Below are positions 8,606 through 18,695 of a DNA stretch of 64,000 bases, piece after piece. The DNA is taken from assembly GCF_018614525.1 (NCBI RefSeq), contig NZ_JAGGOL010000013.1:1-64000 (forward strand). Reading direction: 5' to 3'. Position 1 is the stretch's first letter. The number at the start of each line of letters is the position of its first letter. The notes beneath the pieces were generated by a model. That model ran no database searches, was not told where the DNA came from, and was given only the letters and a program-made list of their open reading frames with translations. The DNA is from Streptomyces sp. ISL-11. GTDB lineage: Bacteria > Actinomycetota > Actinomycetes > Streptomycetales > Streptomycetaceae. A program made the translations under genes and the position numbers.

Positions 8606-9790
8606 TCATATCCGCAGCCAGGACCCGAAGTTGGCAAACGAATCCGGCATCCGGCGCCGCGCCGACTCCAGCCCCGCATACGTCTCCCGTACCGTCGGGT
8701 GGTAGCGCGTCTGCTGCGGTGCCAGCTTGCGTGCCTTCCGCAAACTCTGGAACGCGGCGTCCGTGCGGCCGGTCCACATCTGGGCGCGGGCCACCTCGGA
8801 GCAGTGATGCGCCAGCCGCGACGGGGGCCAGCTCTCGGGGATCGGCGTCTCGTCCGCGACCCTCAGGGCCTCCGGATACCGGTCCAGCTCGGCGAGGACG
8901 CTCACGCGGTGGACGCCGACGTTGGTCGGCCCGAACGAGAGCCAGTGCACCTTCTCCGCCGGTCCCGTCCGCTCCGCCAGCCGCCGCGCCTCGTCGAGGT
9001 GGCCCTCGGCGGTGTCCTCGTCCTTGTCACGGCCCGCCAGCACTGCGGCACCCAGGTGGAGCTGCCCGGTGACCACGTCGCGCACCCGGCCCGCGTCCGC
9101 CTGCTCCAGAGTGGACATCCCCAGCCGTACGAGCCGCTCGCCCGTCCGGTAGTCACCGGCGCGCAGATAGGCCAGGGCCCGCAGGTACTGCCGCATTCCC
9201 GCCAGCAGCGGGTCCGAGGCGCGCTGGGCTGCCCAGTCCAGCCGGTCCAGCGCGACCGTGCAGAGGTCGAAGAAGCCGAGCTTGGTCGTCACGTCGTAGG
9301 CGGTGCGATACGTGCTGGCCAGCAGGCGCCAGTGGCGTCCGTCGGCGGCGAGGTGGGCAGCCGTCGTCGCCTCGTGGATCAGACCGGGCAGACCGGCGGC
9401 GACCTGCTTGATGTTCGTCGCGCGCACCAGGGCGCACAGCCTCTCGGCGTGCGCCTCCAACTCGTCGACCGGGCGCGGCACCACGTCCGGGTCGGGGCCC
9501 AGGTCGTAGATGTTCAGCGCCTCGCGGATCGGCTGGATCAGCCCGTCCAGTTGGTCATGGCGCAGCTCGTCGAGGTACGGCTGCCCGGTCAACTCGGTAA
9601 CGGGCACGGAGAGCGCACGCGCCAGCGCTCCGATCACCGACGGGCTCGCCGGCAGAATGCCCTGCTCCATCTTCGTCAGCGTGCTGTACGAGACATGCGA
9701 CAGGTCGGCCAATTCGCGCTGTGTCAGCCGGCGCGCCTTGCGCGCGTGCGCGACCCGCGCGCCGGTGTGTTCGCCGAAATACGGGGGCAT
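8606..9790 (-). CDS. XRE-family transcriptional regulator with TPR-like C-terminus
   Basis: A 394-aa protein. Residues 7-65 are a helix-turn-helix of the XRE type (ARKARRLTQRELADLSHVSY, then STLTKMEQGILPAS). The remaining 320 residues are helical and Ala/Leu/Arg-rich with tetratricopeptide-like spacing (LRALAYLRAGDYRTGERLVR; QLHLGAAVLAGRDKDEDTAE). This plan is typical of Streptomyces regulators paired with small proteins and GHKL ATPases, as found downstream here. The ATG at 9790 follows ACGGAG with 7-8 nt spacing. The leader contains the palindrome at 9826-9845 and two GAACGGT copies (9818, 9852), which could be an autoregulatory site. Confidence 0.85.
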   Translation of the reverse strand: MPPYFGEHTGARVAHARKARRLTQRELADLSHVSYSTLTKMEQGILPASPSVIGALARALSVPVTELTGQPYLDELRHDQLDGLIQPIREALNIYDLGPDPDVVPRPVDELEAHAERLCALVRATNIKQVAAGLPGLIHEATTAAHLAADGRHWRLLASTYRTAYDVTTKLGFFDLCTVALDRLDWAAQRASDPLLAGMRQYLRALAYLRAGDYRTGERLVRLGMSTLEQADAGRVRDVVTGQLHLGAAVLAGRDKDEDTAEGHLDEARRLAERTGPAEKVHWLSFGPTNVGVHRVSVLAELDRYPEALRVADETPIPESWPPSRLAHHCSEVARAQMWTGRTDAAFQSLRKARKLAPQQTRYHPTVRETYAGLESARRRMPDSFANFGSWLRI

Positions 9791-9825
9791 ACTGTGCTCC
9801 GTTCTGACTCGACACCAGAACGGTA

Positions 9826-9845
9826 CCCCTGCCCTCTGACAGGGG
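9826..9845. promoter_or_regulatory. Palindrome upstream of XRE gene, possible operator
   Basis: CCCCTG (9826-9831) and CAGGGG (9840-9845) are perfect inverted arms with an 8-nt spacer, 36 bp upstream of the XRE start. They are flanked by two direct GAACGGT copies (9818-9824 and 9852-9858). A binding site for the XRE protein itself is the simplest guess. Confidence 0.4.
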
Positions 9846-9944
9846 AACGACGAACGGTCCCCGTGGAGTTGGGGGCCGTTCTCCTGTCGGCCAGGACCGG
9901 AGCAGGTCACCCCGCGGGCCTCTCCGCGATCACCACCGCCGACA

Positions 9945-10007
9945 CCGTGATCCGCGATCCGCGATCCGTGATCCGTGATCCGTGATCCGTGATCCGTGAT
10001 CCGTGAT
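9945..10007. repeat. Heptanucleotide tandem repeat, nine units of CCGYGAT
   Basis: Nine contiguous 7-bp units: one CCGTGAT, two CCGCGAT, then six CCGTGAT. The array lies in the gap between the XRE gene and the tetR gene. Simple repeats this long are unusual in Streptomyces intergenic DNA and could vary in length by slippage. Just left of it (9908-9943, minus strand) is a short reading VSAVVIAERPAG-stop resembling the C-terminus of AcpS. Confidence 0.9.
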
Positions 10008-10050
10008 CATTCAGAGGAGCCACGCGCACCGGCGCCACTCCTAAGCCCCG

Positions 10051-10686
10051 TCAGCGGCGAGGGAGGTCACCGGTGAGGTAGTGCTGGACCACGGGTCCGA
10101 CGCAGGCGACGAGGTGTTCGGTGTCGGCTCTGACCAAGGGGGCGATGCCCAGGATGTGGCGGGCGCTGGCCAGTCCGAGGAGGTGGCTGGCCACCAGGGA
10201 GACGCGCAGGTGGGGCTGGTCGTGGCCGGAGGCGGCGACGATGGGCCCGATCATCTCCGCGGTGAAGAAGTCACCGAGGGCGTCGGAGGCCTCGCTGTCG
10301 CTGAAGACCGAGCGGATCATGGCCGCGAGTGGGGCGCGGAATACGGGGTCCTGCCACAGGCCCAGGAACAGGCGCACCAGATGTTCGCCCAGGTCGGCGG
10401 AGTCGGTGCGCACCAAGGCGGCGATCTTGTCGCGTACGTGCAGCGGCAGTCGCAGGGTGGCGGCGAACAGGTTGCGCTTGCTGCCGAAGTGATGAATCAC
10501 CAGGGCCGGGTTGACCCCCGCTTCGGCGGCGATGGCGCGCACGGTGGTGGAGGCGTAGGTGCCCTGGGCGAACTGCCGTCGGGCGGCCTCAAGGATGCGG
10601 TCGCGGGCGGGGCTCTGCCCGGTACGGCTTCCCGCCGGCCGGCCCGGGCGTCGCGGTTGCGGGGCTGGGGGGATGGGATCGCTCAC
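10051..10686 (-). CDS. TetR-family repressor
   Basis: A 211-aa protein. A Pro/Arg-rich tail of about 25 residues precedes the TetR helix-turn-helix (RDRILEAARRQFAQGTYAST, VRAIAAEAGVNPALVIHHFG, residues 28-70). A helical ligand-binding and dimerisation domain follows. It is divergent from the ABC exporter operon and the shared gap contains a 30-bp near-palindrome, so it most likely represses the exporter and itself, with a transported compound as inducer (inference). The start is the GTG at 10686. There is no clear ribosome binding site, and a TAGGCT -10-like box ends 6 nt upstream, so the mRNA may be leaderless. Confidence 0.9.
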   Translation of the reverse strand: MSDPIPPAPQPRRPGRPAGSRTGQSPARDRILEAARRQFAQGTYASTTVRAIAAEAGVNPALVIHHFGSKRNLFAATLRLPLHVRDKIAALVRTDSADLGEHLVRLFLGLWQDPVFRAPLAAMIRSVFSDSEASDALGDFFTAEMIGPIVAASGHDQPHLRVSLVASHLLGLASARHILGIAPLVRADTEHLVACVGPVVQHYLTGDLPRR

Positions 10687-10697
10687 CCGTCGAGCCT

Positions 10698-10727
10698 ATC
10701 GAAATTAAACACGCGTTGCATTTCGAT
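10698..10727. promoter_or_regulatory. Putative TetR operator
   Basis: ATCGAAAT (10698-10705) and ATTTCGAT (10720-10727) are perfect 8-bp inverted arms. Over the full 30 bp the two halves match at 12 of 15 positions. It is AT-rich against its surroundings and overlaps the putative promoter elements in both directions, so occupancy would block tetR and the exporter together. Confidence 0.7.
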
Positions 10728-10745
10728 GACCGCCGTTCCTACGCT
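10716..10745 (+). promoter_or_regulatory. Putative exporter promoter
   Basis: TTGCAT (10716-10721), an 18-bp spacer and TACGCT (10740-10745) form a sigma-70-like promoter driving the ABC genes. Its -35 box is inside the proposed TetR operator. Confidence 0.5.
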
Positions 10746-10828
10746 GATCCCGCCCCGTCGCCGCCCTGGTGGGGGGCGTGGCGGAGCGGCGCCCGTGCGC
10801 GGGCGCCCCGGACAAGGCGGTGGGCCCG

Positions 10829-11890
10829 ATGTGGGCAATGATCCTCAAAGAGTTCCTGGAGCTGCGGCGCGACAGGCGGACGATGGCGATGATCATCGTG
10901 CTGCCGCTGGCGCTGCTGGTGGTCTTCGGGTACGCGGCGAACTTCCGGGGCGACGACGTGCCCACTCGCGTCTACGGACCTCGGGCGAAGACGGTGGCCG
11001 CGCAGTTGAAGGCGCCGTTCGACGTGGCAAAGGTCGATCCGAAGGGCACGCGGGACCAGGCACGTGACGCGCTGCGTGCGCAGGACGCGGGGGCGGTGGT
11101 GCTCACCGACGCCACGGGCAGGACGTCGACGGTGCTGATCGACGGGTCGGACCAGTTCGCCGCCCAGGCCGCCGCCTCCGCGTCCCTGGCCTCCGGGGGC
11201 GCGCTCGAGCCGGAGGTGCTGTTCAACCCTGAGCTGAAGACGTCGTGGGTGATGGTGCCCGCCCTGGTCGGGATGATCATGGCGTTCATCGGGACGATCA
11301 TCACCGCGATCGGGCTGGTCCGCGAACGCCAGGCCGGGACGCTGGAGCAGCTGGCGGTGATGCCGTTCAAGGCGTCCGACGTGATCGTGGGCAAGATCGC
11401 CCCGTACTTCGTGCTCGCGGCCGTGGACATGCTGCTGGTGACGGTGCTGGGCTGCCTGCTGTTCGGGGTGCCGTTCGCCGGGAACGTGGCCGTGCTGGCG
11501 CTGGGGGCCGTGCTGTTCCTGTTCACCGTGCTGGGGATCGGCGTGCTGATCTCCTCGGTGTCCCAGAACCAGGGTCAGGCCATGCAGATGGCGCTGCTGA
11601 CGCTGATGCCGCAGATCCTGCTGTCCGGGATGATCTTCCCGCTGGCCTCGATGGCGGCCGGGGTGCGGTGGATCGGCTACCTGTTCCCGCTGACGTACTT
11701 CAACATGATCTCCAAGGGTGTCATGCTCCGTGACGCACCCCTGAGCTCTCTGACCCTGCCGCTCGGCGTCCTGGCCGGCATGTCGGTCCTGGTGTTCTCC
11801 GCCGCCGTGCTGCGCTTCCGCCGCGATCTGGCCCCCACCGCCCCCAAGACCCCCGGCCGCAAGGCCGTCCCCACCGGGAGCGCCCGATGA
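10829..11890 (+). CDS. ABC-2 type exporter permease
   Basis: A 353-aa inner-membrane permease of the YbhR/YhhJ type. One N-terminal helix (MAMIIVLPLALLVVFGY) is followed by a long external loop (about residues 45-140), then five more helices (for example LVGMIMAFIGTIITAIGLV and MLLVTVLGCLLF). RERQAGTLEQL after helix 2 is the hallmark coupling segment of ABC-2 permeases. It probably exports a drug or metabolite together with the next two ATPases. I chose the ATG at 10829 (MWAMILKEFLEL), which matches the conserved N-terminus; GTG at 10820 and ATG at 10838 are alternatives. Its stop overlaps the next start (ATGA). Confidence 0.88.
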   Translation: MWAMILKEFLELRRDRRTMAMIIVLPLALLVVFGYAANFRGDDVPTRVYGPRAKTVAAQLKAPFDVAKVDPKGTRDQARDALRAQDAGAVVLTDATGRTSTVLIDGSDQFAAQAAASASLASGGALEPEVLFNPELKTSWVMVPALVGMIMAFIGTIITAIGLVRERQAGTLEQLAVMPFKASDVIVGKIAPYFVLAAVDMLLVTVLGCLLFGVPFAGNVAVLALGAVLFLFTVLGIGVLISSVSQNQGQAMQMALLTLMPQILLSGMIFPLASMAAGVRWIGYLFPLTYFNMISKGVMLRDAPLSSLTLPLGVLAGMSVLVFSAAVLRFRRDLAPTAPKTPGRKAVPTGSAR

Positions 11891-12747
11891 ACACCGCTCC
11901 CACCAGCACTCCCGCCTCCGATGGGCAGGGCTGGGGCGCTTTCGGCGTCACCGTCGCCTACGGCGCCACCACCGCCCTGGACCACGTCACCTTGGCCACG
12001 GTCCCCGGGCAGGTCGCCGCCGTCGTCGGTGGAGACGGCGCAGGCAAGACCACCTTGCTGCGGGCCCTCGTCGGCCGGGTCCGCCCTGCCACCGGAAACG
12101 TCAGCGCGCCCGCCCCCGTCGACTGCGGTTTCATGCCCACCGGCGCCTCCGGCGTCTGGCAGGACCTCACCGTCGCCGAGAACCTCTCCTTCGTCGCCGC
12201 CGCCCACCACCTGACCGGCCCGGACCTCGTCCAGCGCCGCGACCGGCTTCTCACCGCGGCGGGACTGGACCGGGCCACCGACCGGCTCGCCGGCGCCCTG
12301 TCCGGCGGCATGCGGCAGAAACTCGCCTTCTGCCTGGCCATCCTCCACCGCCCCCGCCTGCTCGTCCTGGACGAGCCCAGCACCGGCGTCGACCCCGTCT
12401 CCCGCGTCGACCTATGGCGGCTGATCTCCCGGGCCGCCGCCGACGGCGCCGCCGTCGTCATGGCCACCACCTATCTCGACGAAGCCGAACGCGCCTCCAC
12501 CTGCCTGGTCCTGGACCGCGGCCGCGCCCTCGCCTCCGGCACCCCCGCCGACGTCCTCGCCCACGCCCCCGGCACCCTGACCACCGGCGACGGCCCCGCC
12601 GGCCCACGCGAGCTGTCCTGGCGGCGCGGCCGGGCCACCCGCTCCTGGCACCCCGGCCCCGCCCGGCCCGGCGAGGAGCCGATCCGCGCGGACATGGAGG
12701 ACACCGTCATCACCCTCACCCTCGCCGCCCAGCAGCAGGAGTCCTGA
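11887..12747 (+). CDS. ABC exporter ATPase A (intact signature, no H-loop His)
   Basis: A 286-aa nucleotide-binding protein. Walker A is VGGDGAGKTTLL (residues 48-59), the signature LSGGMRQKLAF, and Walker B LLVLDEPSTGVDP. The H-loop segment reads MATTYLDEAE, so the usual switch histidine is absent. It overlaps the permease stop and is followed directly by the second ATPase. Together the two correspond to the N- and C-terminal halves of fused YbhF-type ATPases, encoded here as separate genes. A Pro/Arg-rich tail (about 60 residues) follows the core. It acts on the cytoplasmic face of the permease. Confidence 0.88.
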   Translation: MNTAPTSTPASDGQGWGAFGVTVAYGATTALDHVTLATVPGQVAAVVGGDGAGKTTLLRALVGRVRPATGNVSAPAPVDCGFMPTGASGVWQDLTVAENLSFVAAAHHLTGPDLVQRRDRLLTAAGLDRATDRLAGALSGGMRQKLAFCLAILHRPRLLVLDEPSTGVDPVSRVDLWRLISRAAADGAAVVMATTYLDEAERASTCLVLDRGRALASGTPADVLAHAPGTLTTGDGPAGPRELSWRRGRATRSWHPGPARPGEEPIRADMEDTVITLTLAAQQQES

Positions 12748-12748
12748 C

Positions 12749-13618
12749 ATGAGTGACGTTCTCATCAGCGCCGACCGTGTCACCAAGCGCTACGGCGCCT
12801 TCTCGGCCGTCGACACCGTCTCCATGGCTGTGCGCCCGGGAGAGATCGTCGGCCTGCTCGGCGCCAACGGCGCCGGCAAGACCACCCTCATCCGCATCCT
12901 CCTGGGCCTGACCGTCCCCACCGAAGGCGCTGTCGCAGCTTTCGGCCGCACCCCCGACCGCACCACCCGCGGCCGCCTCGGCTACGTCCCCCAGGGGCTG
13001 GGGCTGTGGCAGACCCTCACCGTCGCGGAGAACATCTCCTTCGCCTCCGCCGCCTTCGAGGCCGGGCCTCCCGTCCTCGAACCCGCTCTGGCGGCGGTCG
13101 AGCACCGCTTCGTCGGCGAGATCGGCCTCGGCCTGCAACGCCGGCTCGCCTTCACCATCGCCCTCGCCCACCACCCCGAACTCCTCGTCCTGGACGAACC
13201 CACCTCCGGCGTCGACCCCCTCTCCCGAGCCCGCCTGTGGGACGCCGTCCACGACCAGGCCGAGCACGGTACCGGCGTCCTGGTCACCACCCACTACATG
13301 CAAGAAGCCCAACAGTGCGACCGGCTCGTCCTCATGTCCCACGGACACGCCGTCGCCGCCGGAACCGAAGCCGACATCATCGGCGGCACCACCGCCTGCG
13401 AAGTCGAAACCCCCCACTGGGCCGACGCCTTCGCCGCCCTCGACGCCGCCGGACTCCCCGTCACCCTCAACGGCCGCCGCGTCCGACTCGCCGACACCCC
13501 GCCCGACACCGTCCGCACCGCCCTGACCACCGCCGGCATCACCGCCGAGGTCCACGAAGTCCCCGCCACCCTCGAAGAGAAGATGACCGTCATCGACCGC
13601 CGGCCCACACCCGGCTGA
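12749..13618 (+). CDS. ABC exporter ATPase B (intact H-loop, degenerate signature)
   Basis: A 289-aa nucleotide-binding protein starting one base after the stop of ATPase A. Walker A is LLGANGAGKTTLI, Walker B LLVLDEPTSGVDP, and the H-loop histidine is present (LVTTHYMQEAQQCD). The signature is degenerate: EIGLGLQRRLAF replaces LSGGQ. The defects are complementary to ATPase A, so a heterodimer would have one consensus site (A signature with B Walker/H-loop) and one degenerate site. The C-terminal 75 residues form a small accessory domain of the type that follows DrrA-like ATPases. It completes the permease-A-B operon. The next 249 bp hold nothing I can name. Confidence 0.88.
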   Translation: MSDVLISADRVTKRYGAFSAVDTVSMAVRPGEIVGLLGANGAGKTTLIRILLGLTVPTEGAVAAFGRTPDRTTRGRLGYVPQGLGLWQTLTVAENISFASAAFEAGPPVLEPALAAVEHRFVGEIGLGLQRRLAFTIALAHHPELLVLDEPTSGVDPLSRARLWDAVHDQAEHGTGVLVTTHYMQEAQQCDRLVLMSHGHAVAAGTEADIIGGTTACEVETPHWADAFAALDAAGLPVTLNGRRVRLADTPPDTVRTALTTAGITAEVHEVPATLEEKMTVIDRRPTPG

Positions 13619-13867
13619 GCCACACCGCCAACAGGCCAGGACAGCGGGAGCGTTGGCTACAGCAGATGGACGACACCACCCGGTGGATGATCGATCACGT
13701 CGAGATGTACGCCGGCAGCCGGCTGCGGCCTCGGCGCCGAGCCCATCGCGCCGTAGACCCATCGGATGCGATGCCGTCCCGAAGACCCAGGACGCGTCGG
13801 TTCCCGGCCTCCCGCCTCCCGGGCCCGCGCGGCCCCTCACGACAGGGCCGCACTTCCCGCCCCGTCA

Positions 13868-14232
13868 CTACTTCTCCGCGATCACCACCGCGGACGCGAC
13901 CCCCGCGTCATGGCTCAGCGAGATGTGCCACGACGTCACCCCCAGCGCCTCCGCGCGAGCGGCCACCGTGCCGGTGACCACCAGCCGCGGCTGGCCGCTG
14001 TCCTCCGTCGTGACCTCCGCGTCCGTCCACAGCAAGCCGGCCGGTGCCCCCAGGGCCTTGGCGAGAGCCTCCTTCGCGGCGAAGCGGGCCGCCAGGGACG
14101 CGATCCCGCGCCGCTCGCCGTTCGGCAAATACAGCTCGCGCGAGACGAACAAGCGGTCCGCCATGCCCGGCGTCCGCCGAAGCGCCGCGTCGAAACGGTC
14201 GATCTCGGCCACGTCGATACCCACTCCGACGA

Positions 14233-14236
<4 letters not shown>
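13868..14236 (-). CDS. acpS: Holo-[acyl-carrier-protein] synthase
   Basis: A 122-aa phosphopantetheinyl transferase that moves 4'-phosphopantetheine from CoA to the Ser of acyl carrier proteins. [15 protein letters not shown] has the Mg-binding Asp8, and [12 protein letters not shown] has the catalytic Glu near 56. HISLSHDAG and VVIAEK complete the fold. The ATG at 14236 overlaps the glmS stop (TGA at 14235-14233), so it is translationally coupled to glmS. It links cytosolic CoA supply (coaA nearby) to fatty acid and polyketide synthesis. nnr, normally its downstream neighbour, is not here. Confidence 0.96.
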
Positions 14237-16080
<1,844 letters not shown>

Positions 16081-16166
16081 GCGCAGCAGCGTACGGCTCG
16101 GGCCCGTGCGAAGGTGCCACCAATGGCGCAACGCCCCCGACCGGATTCGCCGGCCGCGCCGAACGC

Positions 16167-16487
16167 CTAGCGGCCGCGTTCGATGCGGTCGATCGCCTCC
16201 TGGACGAGTTCGAGGTACTCGACCTCCTCGCAGCGCGGCTTGCTGCCGAGCTCGTAGCGGTCCAGGCAGTCGTCGAGGTCCTGGCCGAGGTCCTCGTCGG
16301 GCAGCTCGGCGCTCAGCTCGCCGCACACCTGCGCGGCGAAGTCCGGTGGCACGGCGGTACGGCCGCGGACCCGGCCGCGGACGGCGCCGACGCGGTCGGC
16401 GGGCCCGGCGGGGCCCGTGCGGCGATCACGGGGGTCATGACAGACGAGCCTGCGTACGGCGGCCCGTACGGAGTGGATGACCAACAC
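16167..16487 (-). CDS. Hypothetical protein, about 106 aa
   Basis: No recognised domain. The last 60 residues are acidic and well behaved (ELSAELPDEDLGQDLDDCLD, RYELGSKPRCEEVEYLELVQ), while the N-terminal half is Arg/Gly/Pro-rich. Starts are uncertain: a GTG at 16487 gives 106 aa with a weak upstream GGGA, and a GTG at 16352 gives 61 aa. The stop is 86 bp from the glmS start, on the same strand. Codon bias in the C-terminal part is typical of a real gene. Function unknown. Confidence 0.55.
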   Translation of the reverse strand: MLVIHSVRAAVRRLVCHDPRDRRTGPAGPADRVGAVRGRVRGRTAVPPDFAAQVCGELSAELPDEDLGQDLDDCLDRYELGSKPRCEEVEYLELVQEAIDRIERGR

Positions 16488-16532
16488 GGCGGTCCCTAGC
16501 GTGGTGCGGTGGTCTGGAGGCAGGGACGGTAG

Positions 16533-16548
16533 TACTGACCGGCCAGTA
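16533..16548. promoter_or_regulatory. 16-bp near-palindrome, possible operator
   Basis: TACTGACCGGCCAGTA is palindromic at 7 of 8 paired positions. It lies in the divergent gap between the hypothetical gene at 16167-16487 and coaA. It resembles sites bound by TetR- or GntR-type dimers. No regulator gene is adjacent. Confidence 0.4.
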
Positions 16549-16691
16549 GGTACAGAGTCACCGCCGAACTTCACCGTCCGGAGCCGCGAGGGCCACACTC
16601 TGGAACCGCACGAGTCACACAAACCCCATGAGAACACCCTCATCCGGCACCCGGAAGTGAGCCGCGCACGCCACCCGCGCACAATGGGCCC

Positions 16692-17687
16692 GTGCCGACC
16701 ACCTCAGAGCAGCCGCAGCACCGCCGCCGCGCAGACTCCTCCCCCTTCGTGGATCTCACCCGCGCGGAGTGGAGCGCCCTGCGGGAGAACACCCCGCTGC
16801 CACTGACGGCCGAGGAGGTCGAGCGTCTGCGCGGGCTCGGCGACGTGATCGACCTGGACGAGGTACGGGACGTCTATCTGCCGCTCTCCCGCCTGCTCAA
16901 CCTCTACGTCGGCGCGACCAGCCGGCTGCGCGGCACCCTGAACACCTTCCTCGGCGAGGCCGGCGACCGCGGCCACGGATCGCAGCCGGGCACACCGTTC
17001 GTCATAGGCGTGGCCGGCAGCGTCGCGGTCGGCAAGTCGACCACGGCCCGCCTGCTCCAGGCGCTGCTGGCCCGCTGGCCCGAGCACCCGCGCGTCGAGC
17101 TGGTCACCACGGACGGCTTCCTGCTGCCCAACGCCGAGCTCCACCGCCGGGGACTGATGTCGCGGAAAGGTTTCCCCGAGTCCTACGACCGGCGCGCCCT
17201 GACCCGCTTCGTCGCCGACGTGAAGGCCGGCAAGGACGAGGTCTCCGCGCCCGTCTACTCCCACCTGATCTACGACATCGTGCCCGGCGAGCGACTGACC
17301 GTGCACCGCCCGGACATCCTGATCATCGAGGGCCTGAACGTCCTCCAGCCGGCCCTCCCCGGCAGCGACGGCCGCACCCGCCTCGGGCTCGCCGACTTCT
17401 TCGACTTCAGCGTCTACGTGGACGCGCGCACCGAGGACATCGAGCGCTGGTACTACGAGCGGTTCAAGAAGCTGCGCCTGACCGCCTTCCAGGACCCGCA
17501 CTCGTTCTTCCGCCGCTACACCCAGGTCTCCGAGGACGAGTCGCTGGACTACGCCCGCCGGAACTGGCGCACCATCAACAAGCCCAATCTGCTGGAGAAT
17601 GTGGCCCCCACGCGCGGCCGGTCGAACCTGATCCTGCGCAAGGGGTCCGACCACAAGGTGCAGCGCCTGTCGCTGCGCAAGCTCTGA
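16692..17687 (+). CDS. coaA: Pantothenate kinase type I
   Basis: A 331-aa enzyme that phosphorylates pantothenate, the committed step of CoA synthesis. The P-loop [17 protein letters not shown] is near residue 105. [35 protein letters not shown] and [10 protein letters not shown] are type I CoaA signatures, and [10 protein letters not shown] and [12 protein letters not shown] complete the pocket. It starts at the GTG at 16692; a nearby ATG at 16684 is out of frame. It is cytosolic and probably feedback-inhibited by CoA, as in the family. The gene reads away from glmS and towards the DUF389 gene, 27 bp on. Confidence 0.97.
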   Translation: MPTTSEQPQHRRRADSSPFVDLTRAEWSALRENTPLPLTAEEVERLRGLGDVIDLDEVRDVYLPLSRLLNLYVGATSRLRGTLNTFLGEAGDRGHGSQPGTPFVIGVAGSVAVGKSTTARLLQALLARWPEHPRVELVTTDGFLLPNAELHRRGLMSRKGFPESYDRRALTRFVADVKAGKDEVSAPVYSHLIYDIVPGERLTVHRPDILIIEGLNVLQPALPGSDGRTRLGLADFFDFSVYVDARTEDIERWYYERFKKLRLTAFQDPHSFFRRYTQVSEDESLDYARRNWRTINKPNLLENVAPTRGRSNLILRKGSDHKVQRLSLRKL

Positions 17688-17714
17688 TACGCCGTCAGGA
17701 CGGATACACCGCCC

Positions 17715-18695
17715 ATGCTCCATCTGCGGATGATCACTCCCGCCGACCGCACCGACGAGGTCGTCGCCCTCGTGGAGAGCACGGTGGGCGCCACGCACCT
17801 GGCCGTACTCACCGGAGCCGCGCGCAGCCCGCAGGGCGACATCGTGCTGTGCGACGTGGCGCGCGAGGCCGCCGACGAGCTGCTGGAGCGGCTGAGGGCG
17901 GTGGGCGTGCCGGAGTGGGGCGCGGTCTCCGTCGACGACGTGGACCTGACGCTGTCGCGGCGGGCGGACATCGCCGAGAACGACGCTCCGGGCGAGGGCG
18001 CGGACGCGATCGTCTGGGAGTCGCTGGTCGGGGAGACGCACGAGGAGTCGACACTGACCGTCACGTTCATGGCGTTCCTGACGGTCGCGACGATGCTCGC
18101 CGCGTGCGGCGTGATCATCGACAGCGCCATCCTCATCGTGGGCGCGATGGCGGTGGGCCCGGAGTTCGGCCCGTTGGCCGGGCTCTGCACGGCGATCGTG
18201 CGGCGCGCGCCCCGGCTGGCGTGGCGCTCGACGGTCGCGCTGCTGGTGGGCTTCCCCGTGGCGATGGCCCTGACCGGCGGCTTCAGCCTGCTGATGGACT
18301 GGCTGGGCCTCTTCCACGAGGCGAGGTTCCTCGCGCCGCGGCCGCAGACGGCGTTCATCTGGCAGCCGGACGCCTTCTCGTTCATCGTGGCGTTCCTCGC
18401 GGGCGTCGCCGGGATCCTCTCCCTGACCTCGGCGAAGTCGGGGGCCCTGATCGGCGTCGCGATCTCGGTGACGACGGTACCGGCGGCGGCGAACGCGGCT
18501 GTCGCCTTGTCCTACGGCAACTGGTCGGAGACCCGCGGGTCGGCGGTGCAGCTGGCCCTGAACCTGCTGGGCATCGTCGTGGCGGGAACGGTGACGCTCC
18601 TGGCCCAGAAGTGGTTCTGGGCCAGGCAGCGACGCTTGACAGCCCGTCCGGCGATGGAGGACCGGGGCCCGGGGCTGAGCCCCGGAAACCCTTAA
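17715..18695 (+). CDS. DUF389 family integral membrane protein
   Basis: A 326-aa protein with a cytosolic N-terminal ACT-like domain ([20 protein letters not shown], about 1-95) followed by six or so transmembrane helices. The DUF389 core is recognised by [20 protein letters not shown] followed by [20 protein letters not shown]. Later helices include [20 protein letters not shown] and [19 protein letters not shown]. The substrate and role of the family are unknown. It probably shares a transcript with coaA (27-bp gap). Its last 4 bases overlap the convergent glmM stop. Confidence 0.9.
   Translation: MLHLRMITPADRTDEVVALVESTVGATHLAVLTGAARSPQGDIVLCDVAREAADELLERLRAVGVPEWGAVSVDDVDLTLSRRADIAENDAPGEGADAIVWESLVGETHEESTLTVTFMAFLTVATMLAACGVIIDSAILIVGAMAVGPEFGPLAGLCTAIVRRAPRLAWRSTVALLVGFPVAMALTGGFSLLMDWLGLFHEARFLAPRPQTAFIWQPDAFSFIVAFLAGVAGILSLTSAKSGALIGVAISVTTVPAAANAAVALSYGNWSETRGSAVQLALNLLGIVVAGTVTLLAQKWFWARQRRLTARPAMEDRGPGLSPGNP

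Noticed and set aside
1200-13867. Integrated prophage or plasmid
   Set aside because: No integrase, tRNA attachment site, transposase or structural phage gene was seen; the codon use resembles the core genes.
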